The notes under the pieces are model-generated. The model ran no database searches, was not told the origin of the DNA, and was given only the letters and a program-made list of their open reading frames with translations. From assembly GCA_033060915.1 (NCBI GenBank), contig CM065389.1:17137501-17201500 (forward strand): 64,000 nt of DNA. Direction: 5' to 3'. The translations under genes and the position numbers were made by a program. This stretch comes from Euryodendron excelsum. Its lineage: Eukaryota; Streptophyta; Magnoliopsida; Ericales; Pentaphylacaceae. Each line of letters opens with the position of its first letter. The stretch's first letter is position 1. Positions 57,314-64,000 of this stretch are shown here, piece by piece.

Positions 57314-59755
57314 GCATTTCATATCATAAACTTCATTGGCACATTTGTGCGTGATCATTCTTTATTTCCTACACACCATGACCCTTTTTACCCTTATATG
57401 TTTTCATGTTATATCCTAGAGTTCATCAAACAAGTGACCATTGTCTATTCTTATTTTTGCATGAACTCTTGAAAAATCTCTAGGTTGGGGGTGTGGGATG
57501 ATGGAAAATTCCCACTTTGTGGCATTGGGTGATTCTCTCTAAAAATTGGGTAGAAATAGGAGTAGTTGTTTAGTTTCTTTGCGTAGGAATAGGAGTAATT
57601 TTTTTTATTTGTTTTCTTATTCTAAGTTGGGGGTGCTTTAGGAAAAACAAATGGGTTGTCCAATTTCAAAAAAATAAAGTGCAGACCCTATTTTTTAGCC
57701 AACTTTACAGTGAAATCTGAATCTACTGGAAGTGAATTAGCATGCAAATCTTATATGGATGGAAAGGTCTATGAATTTACTTTCCAAAAAAAAACGGAGC
57801 ATGATTTGCTTTCCTGTGGAGAGAGATATGGCTGTTTTACTGAAGAGTGTCAAAATGGTCTGCACACACCCGAAAATTCAGCAATCCCCTTAATTTTTTG
57901 CAGCTTACATCCTTTGATTTTTCTTTCTTCTTGGGGTACATTAGGCATCCTATTTTCTCTTCTCCTGCCATTTAATTGCATTCCATGCTTTTTTCTCTTT
58001 GTTTAATGCATTGAGAACATTGCATCATTTTAGTTGGGGGGAAGGGAGCTTATTAGTCTTTTTGTTTTGTTTTGTTCTTTTTGTTTAACAATTAAAAAAA
58101 ATTTTTAAAAATAGTTATATTCTATCAAATCTTGTTATGCTTTATTGAGTAATTTTCAGGTATTAGTTCATGATTAATCTACCTTTTGGACACTTGGAAA
58201 TCTTCGGTAATGATTTGATGTATCATATGGTTCAGTACTTTGGTTTGTATTTCTCACACTTTTTCATATACTCTTTATATTTACTGTTGTGATTGGAAGT
58301 GTTGGGGATTATCTTGAGGAACTATTTATGTATCCATGTCGTAGTTAGTATGATGATAAGTGACTTTGTTCCATATTTTTGACTAAATTCAAATTGATGA
58401 TTGATTCACCTTAGATGTTGTGCTGTATTACAAGTTTTTATCATAAAACCGTTATAAGAGAGAGTTTACATTGTTGTGCACTAGTATGCTATATAATCTT
58501 TTTACGTTTCTCTCTTATGCATACATGTCCTTATAAGGTGGAGATTATATACTTTGTGAGTTTTATAGCCTATTTATCATCTTTTGAGAGTGATTTACAT
58601 TTATTTAAGGTTATTTTATTAATCTTCATTCATTAAATAGCTTCATTATGCTTAATTTTGGTTTACATGTTGAGTATTAGTTGGAGTTATTGACATCTTA
58701 TACACTTTTGAAGTTTTGAGTTGATGTAATTTTTAGATTATAAAACTAGAGGCCATTTTATTCCATTGAGCCATTCATGTCTATATTTCTTTCTCGATAT
58801 TCATATACACATGAACTTAAAAGTGTGTCAATGCTAAATTTTGGAGTTGGTGCATTGCTTACGTATTGGTGAAATTGAAAGTGTATGGAGTCGAAAAAGT
58901 AAAGAAAAGAAAAGAAAAGGATGAAAAGGAGTTGAAAAGAAAAAGATAAAAATTTCAAATAAAAAAGAAGTGAAGGAAGTTGAAAAGTCCAAGATTATTG
59001 TAAAGTTGGGAATTGGAAAGTGTGTGTTTATTGACTATCATGTGTAGTGCGCAATGCATATGTTGAGTTTCGTTATTTCTTCTTTTGTCCCCATTCTTGG
59101 CTCTTCTTTCATATGGCTACAATATCCGGAATTACATGAATCTTTAATTCAATTGTGTATAAGTCATCAATGTCAATTCTCTAATTGTGCTTAAACAGTA
59201 AATATTCTTTCATGAAGCTATGCCAAGTCGATACACTTACAATTTATCAATTTTTTATTCGTAATTGCTCTACTTGCATCTCTTGTATATTTACTCTTAA
59301 AATGAGTTTTCCATTGAGAGACCTTGTGCGTTCATGTTCAAAGTTGAGTGTATGCGTTGTAAGACTTGGATCAAAACATAAAGGACATAACTGTATGAGT
59401 TACGAGACATTAGAGTTATATGCCATTAGTAGTACACTTCAATGTAGTCTATTTCTTCACTGCTTTATGCCTTTACCTTGCAACGATTCATGATCTACGT
59501 GGATTAAGACTTGACTTGAATGAGGTTAATACATGTTTCATGTTCTTTAATATCATATTAATATTACATGGATAGATGTTTGTGGGTATTCATCACTGTA
59601 AGTCCTCACGAGACACCACTCATCCACTAGAGGTTACCTAGGGTTTTAAAGGCTTGGTGCATATGCTAAATGCACTCGTGACTCCCATGAAAGTGGAGAT
59701 AGGTTCTTAGTGTTAGTATTTTGCTAGGGACTAGCAAAAGCTTAGTTGGGGGGTG
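57314..59755 (+). mobile_element. Non-coding internal region of the element
   Basis: No protein domain is seen in 2.4 kb. There are blocks typical of Athila-like non-coding DNA (AATGCATTGAGAACATTGCA at 58006, followed by TTTTAGTTGGGGGG) and a purine-rich stretch at 58885-58985. It ends in a polypurine tract (GCTTAGTTGGGGGGTG, 59740-59755) against the next LTR. The open frame at 57656-58006 has no recognisable family. Confidence 0.55.
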
Positions 59756-60240
59756 TGATTGTACTCTAAAACTGCAATCTACATGTCTTAATTAACTAAT
59801 TGTTAGTTTTATATTATGTTTAATTGTGTTAATTTTATTCATAATTCGTACTAACTTAGGTTTGTGTTTATTTTCAAGAATCCTAGCTAAAAAGGGATTA
59901 ATTCATGCTGAAACAGAATAGGCGTTCGAAGTGCGTTCGAACAGTCCTCAAGGGCGTTCGAATGGTATATAGAAGTGTTCGAACGGTACGTCGAACGGTC
60001 TCACGTCAAATTTAGTTTCGAAGTGCTTTCGAAAGATTCAGAGAGCAGGTTTTCTCGTTCGAAGTAGTGTTCGAACGGTTGTCCGTGGCGTTCGAACGGT
60101 GGCCCAGACGTTCGAACGATTTTGAGCTTAAATGGAATGATTTCGAATGCAATTTAATCATAGGTTTCAAGAGGTTGCTATCAAGGTACAAGCTGCTGAA
60201 GCTGTGGTACAAGTTGCTGAAGCACGCAGAGCTGAAATGA
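59756..60240 (+). mobile_element. Truncated LTR (L6)
   Basis: Collinear with the first ~480 bp of L5: TGATTGTACTC start, terminal hairpin, and a TTCGAA cluster at 59921-60121. It stops abruptly after GCACGCAGAGCTGAAA, where L5 continues with CTTTGAAAGCCC. Confidence 0.75.
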
Positions 60241-61203
60241 TCTCGAAAAGCGTGTGAATATTGAGGTCTTAAGTTTAAGAGAGAAAAGATGTGTTGCATA
60301 CCGTTTGAGAAGTTATGAAAAACCGGAGGAAGGAGGATAAAAAAGGGAAGAGGAAAAAGAAAGAAAACTGGTTGAGAAAGTAAAATAGAAGTCCAATATG
60401 ATATAAGAAGTTGAAAAGTTTGAGAAGAAGAAAAAAACAGGAAGAAAAAAAAAGAAAAAAAGGGGTTTGAAGTGTATGTTTATTAACTTGGCATGTGTAG
60501 TGGCCAATGCATATGTTGAGATCTTTTACCATTTGATTCTCTCTATTTTCTTGGACTGCTCTCTTATTCGGGTGTCCTCGAGCATCTAGAATTGCATAAG
60601 TCTTTAAGTTTTTGCATGTAAAAGCCGTCATATCAAATTCGCAGCTGTTACATTGACTGTAAGCATTCCTTTCATGAAGCTATGTCAAGTTGATATACTT
60701 TATGTTTTTGAGGTTTTTTAACTTAGGATTGCTTTATTTACATTTTCTTTACACTTACTCGTATAATGGGCAATCCGTTGAGGGAAAATGGTGTGTTTCT
60801 ATTGTTGAGAGTGTATACCTCGTGAGTTTTGAATAGAAGCTGTCGGTTGTTGTTATGGGAGGTACGATGGTTAATCTTTGGGAATATACACTTGAACCTC
60901 TTATTTGTATTGCATTTGGCAGTTTGGTGGTTAGCATAACATGGATGGGTTAATTTGAAATGCTTACATTATACTGTGTTAAGAAACTGTTGTTAAATTG
61001 TTTTTGATACATTGCCTAATGTGATATTTGTGGGTATCATCACTAGAAGCCCTCATGAGACAACACTCGTCGACTAAGGGTAACTTAGTGGTTTAAAGGC
61101 TTGATGCATACGCTAAATACATTCGGGATTCTTTCGAAATGAGAAATTATGTTTTATTTTCTTAGTTTTGCTAGGGACTAGCAAAAGGTTAGTTAGGGGG
61201 GTG
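60241..61203 (+). mobile_element. Second copy of an internal 3' region
   Basis: It resembles 58850-59755 in order: a purine-rich spacer, CATGTGTAGTGGCCAATGC (60492), TTTCATGAAGCTATGTCAAG and the final polypurine tract GTTAGTTAGGGGGGTG. It joins L6 to L7, so the three together look like the product of recombination or nested insertion between related elements. Confidence 0.65.
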
Positions 61204-62869
61204 TGATTGAGCTGCATAAGTGTAGTTCAATGCAACTAAACTAACCTAAATTAGCTTTAGATTAGGTTAATTATGCCCTCTTTAGTGTATATTGTACTAA
61301 GAAACATATTTTGAGTTCATTGTAGGTAAATGTTGATAAAGAAGAGGATTTTGAGCCATAGAAGCAATCTAGAGTGCGGGCACGCATATCGAGGGCTGTT
61401 ACTGGGATTTATCTCGAAAAACGTGCAAAGTGTTATTCGTAACTCGGAATGGAATGAAAGATGCACCGTTGGAAAGATTTCGCAAAATTTTACAAGTTCA
61501 CGTTGAACGAGCTTTGAAAAAAATGGACTCCAAAAGCCTTGAACTGAGATGCAAAGAAGTAGGGGAAGACAGTTCAAAATACACTAAGCGTTCGAACGGT
61601 GGAAACAAGAAGAAGATAAGAGTTTGAACAGTGGCTAGCAAAAATTGAAAAAAAGTGTATTTTGGCCTTAGGGTTCAAACTCCCATAATAGGGTTTGAAC
61701 TCTTAGAGGCGAGACATAGAAGGGAAATTTACAGGCTTGGGAGTTCGAACCATGATTATAAGGGGAAATGGAGAGTTCAAACTCTAAGAAGGAAAAAGAG
61801 AGAAACAGGGCTTTAAGGGTTTGAACGCCCTAAGGAGCGTTTAAACTCTAAGAAGGATTTTTGGGTTAAGTTTCCTATTCCTGTCAGGACTCAATTTGCG
61901 ATCTCTATATATATATCCCTTCGATTTTCTATAAAGGGGGACGATTTTCTTGAGGGTTTTCACTGTTTTTTAGTCTAGATTCATTAGGGTTTTCATTATT
62001 CTTGTAAATACTTCTAATAAATTCAAGTTTTATTGCTTTAATTCAAGATTGTGTTCAAAAATCCATAGTTTCTGTAATTAATTCAAGATTCATAGTTCGT
62101 TTATAGTTTTTTATATTTCAGAAGTTTTTGATACATAATTAATTGTTTTCCATAGCCATGAGCGGCTAACTTTTTTAACTTGGGATCGATTGTAAAGATT
62201 GATTAGGGATCGAGGATGAACAATGGAGGCAAGGTTGAATTCACAACTATATCCTCTTGATTTGTTTTCTTCTTCTTCTTCTTCGTTCTCGATACTATTG
62301 AAAACCTGGGCGTCCTATTATGTTCGGTAACGCTTATGCGTGAATACCACACTTAGTATATACGCTGCCTCGTAACGTTTATGCATGAGTTGGGTTCAGT
62401 ATATGCGCTGTACGAATCGATGATGCACGTCCTTGATTATAACAACACGATCTATTCTAAAAGTTGAAGATTGAAAGAACTATTGGGTTTAAAGATAAAT
62501 CTTTCGAATCCGAGATTCACAACGTAGTCGAAGGATTTGAGTTATACAAAACCTCTATTGGGATTCCGAGAAACTCAACTAATCGAATCAATTGATTCTG
62601 AGTCACTTCTTTATAAAGTTTCAATCAATTTTAATAACTTCCATTATTTAGATTTAGTTAACTCATTCGAAAAACAAAATACAAGATTTTTCTTTTCTTT
62701 TGTCAGAAGCATCAGTTAGGGCCAAGTTAGGGTTGAGTTAAGTGTTAGAGTTTTCTTGTAATCACCTTGGCACTGCTCTCTGTGGGACGATACTTGTACT
62801 TTTGAGATTCTATATTGTATCGCGACCCGTTTACTTGCAGTTGAGCATCACATATTTTGGTAGCGATCA
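61204..62869 (+). mobile_element. Athila-like LTR (L7), complete
   Basis: From TGATTGAGCTGC to GGTAGCGATCA. Its terminal hairpin has different arms (TTGAGCTGCA and TGTAGTTCAA). It shares the 'ATACGCTGCCTCGTAACG' and 'GTTGGGTTCAGTATATGCGC' blocks with L5. The TATA box is at 61905-61916. No TSD partner was found to the right, so the insertion history is unclear. Confidence 0.7.
61589..61852 (+). promoter_or_regulatory. Palindrome cluster of LTR L7 (decayed TTCGAA type)
   Basis: GCGTTCGAACGGTGG (61588), GAGTTCGAACCATG (61741), and many derived forms GGGTTTGAACTC, GAGTTCAAACTC, GGTTTGAACGCCC and GCGTTTAAACTC. About 50 bp further is CTATATATATATCCC (61905-61916). Confidence 0.5.
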
Positions 62870-62874
62870 AGCAC

Positions 62875-63290
62875 TGACCATTGGAACGCCCTTGCAACCA
62901 TTCGAACGGGCATCTGATGCTCTTCTGACAATGTGAATAGCTTGCACAATCTTCAAACGCTCTTCCGACGGTGTGAACAGGATGCACAATCTTAAACGCT
63001 CTTCAGACTTGATTCTGACTGAAAAAACAAGTCTCAGTAGTTTCTGACACAGAATACCATTTGAACTCTCCTGTTTGCTGTTCGAATGGGCGTTCAAATG
63101 CCTCTTTTTGCTGCTCGAACGGTTGTTGTACTTTTGGTCTGATTTTGTCCTTTTTAAAGTTAGGATTCCTGTTTACATAAAACAAACTAAGTTAGATACG
63201 AATTCAAACTAAAATTACATAATTATTCTTACTCTAGGTCTAACAAAGAACTAATTAAGGCATGTAAATTGTACTTTTAGAATACAATCA
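62875..63290 (-). mobile_element. Truncated minus-strand LTR (L8)
   Basis: On the minus strand it begins TGATTGTATTC (63290) with a hairpin (ATTGTATT and AGTACAAT) and is strongly similar to L4 (47934-47560) until it is cut at about 62875, next to the end of L7. Its TTCGAA cluster (62884-63122) is partly decayed and the TATA box is missing. Confidence 0.7.
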
Positions 63291-64000
63291 CTAAGCAATA
63301 AAGGCTCACTTCAATATGATTTTGTGGTTTGTGTGTATAAGGATTTTAGTCTGACTTGCAGCTGTGGAGAAAGGAACGAGACTCGTGCTTAATTTTGTGA
63401 CCATCGGCTTCTTTCCATTGTATCTAGGTGAGGTTGGGATCAAACTATGGCTCAGCTCGACTTGAGGATGGATTGTACGAGTGAGACATTGTTCGGTCAG
63501 GTTGGGTCAGGTCTACAATAGAAATAATTTTCATTGGGCCTAAAATGAAATTCCAAGCATTTTCAATAAAAAAAATTACATTCCCAAGCATGCCCATTTA
63601 ACACAAAATTTATTTAATAAATAAATTTTCTCTAAAAATAAACTTAAATAACATAAAATTTACACCTAAGTAAGGTTGCCAGCGTCAGCCCTCCTACCCT
63701 TTTCGGTGGGCAAAAAAAAAAAAAAGAAATGAAGTCCACGAAATGCATGACTTGTATAAGTATCTTATCTTGGATTCAAGCAAAAATAAGAAGTGGGAGC
63801 TGCAACTGTTTTAACTTTGTTCATTCAATCGAAGGAGTTAAATCACTTGATCCTTCTTCCTTGATGTAGTTTTTGTTTTTGATTTGGTTGATCCTTGTTC
63901 AACCATTAATCTGTGGATCTTGGCTTTGGTTGTTGCTCTGGAAATTCTTTAGGACTTGAAGAGTTTATATCTTTTTATTTTCATTCAATCAATATATTCT
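63291..64000. other. No gene or element recognised
   Basis: I see no coding region, RNA gene or clear repeat here. An A run lies at about 63711-63725. Confidence 0.4.

Noticed and set aside
57656..58006. 116-codon frame in the non-autonomous element
   Set aside because: It lacks an ATG start at its left end, ends in a low-complexity hydrophobic stretch and shows no family resemblance.
1..64000. tRNA, rRNA or microRNA genes
   Set aside because: I saw no cloverleaf, no rRNA core sequence and no long perfect hairpin outside the repeats; a covariance search was not possible here.

Overview
The window is plant nuclear DNA, most likely from a eudicot. It holds two intact calmodulin-like genes of plant CML44 type and several kinds of plant transposable element: Ty3/gypsy of the Tat and Athila branches, L1-like LINEs, hAT elements of the DUF4371/ZMYM1-like type, and a scrap of Ty1/copia. 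There are no prokaryotic features. I infer an angiosperm but cannot name the species. All coordinates were read by hand; element edges given without a target-site duplication (TSD) are approximate.

Layout. 1-610: non-coding, with one copy (A) of a low-copy repeat. 611-12603: one old hAT transposon (minus strand, TIRs, degenerate 8-bp TSD) swollen by nested insertions: an Athila-like LTR (from 1395) and a very large solo LTR (4387-11903, perfect TSD TCTAG), which itself holds a smaller solo LTR (5131-6335, TSD ATATG). 13522-13989: CML44-like gene A. 14744-16069: a non-autonomous DNA transposon. 18454-22921: a broken L1 LINE. 24198-34503: a Tat-type Ty3/gypsy element with two 628-bp LTRs, a gag-pol frame broken by 16 stop codons, a tandem hairpin repeat and an antisense extra ORF. 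35182-35649: CML44-like gene B, about 81% identical in protein to A. 37864-43590: a hAT fragment, another LTR, a 5'-truncated LINE and RNase H fragments. 43900-46800: scraps, including a copia RT piece and repeat copy C. 46860-63290: a nest of Athila-like, largely non-autonomous LTR elements in both orientations. 63291-64000: nothing recognised.

The two host genes probably arose from one duplication that included about 460 bp of upstream sequence; transposons now separate them. Everything else recognisable is mobile DNA. I found no complete, uninterrupted transposase or reverse transcriptase gene.

The most interesting pattern lies in the LTRs. Ten Athila-like LTRs or LTR pieces, plus the giant LTR, carry a cluster of short palindromes in the presumed U3. 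Where a TATA box survives, the cluster lies upstream of it. The palindrome differs between LTRs but keeps its symmetry: CCGTTCGAACGG, CCGATCGATCGG and CCGTACGTACGG all fit CCGWWCGWWCGG, while the giant LTR uses GGCGCC. Many of the same LTRs also begin with a hairpin whose two stem arms change together. I do not know of a description of this arrangement and rank it first for follow-up.
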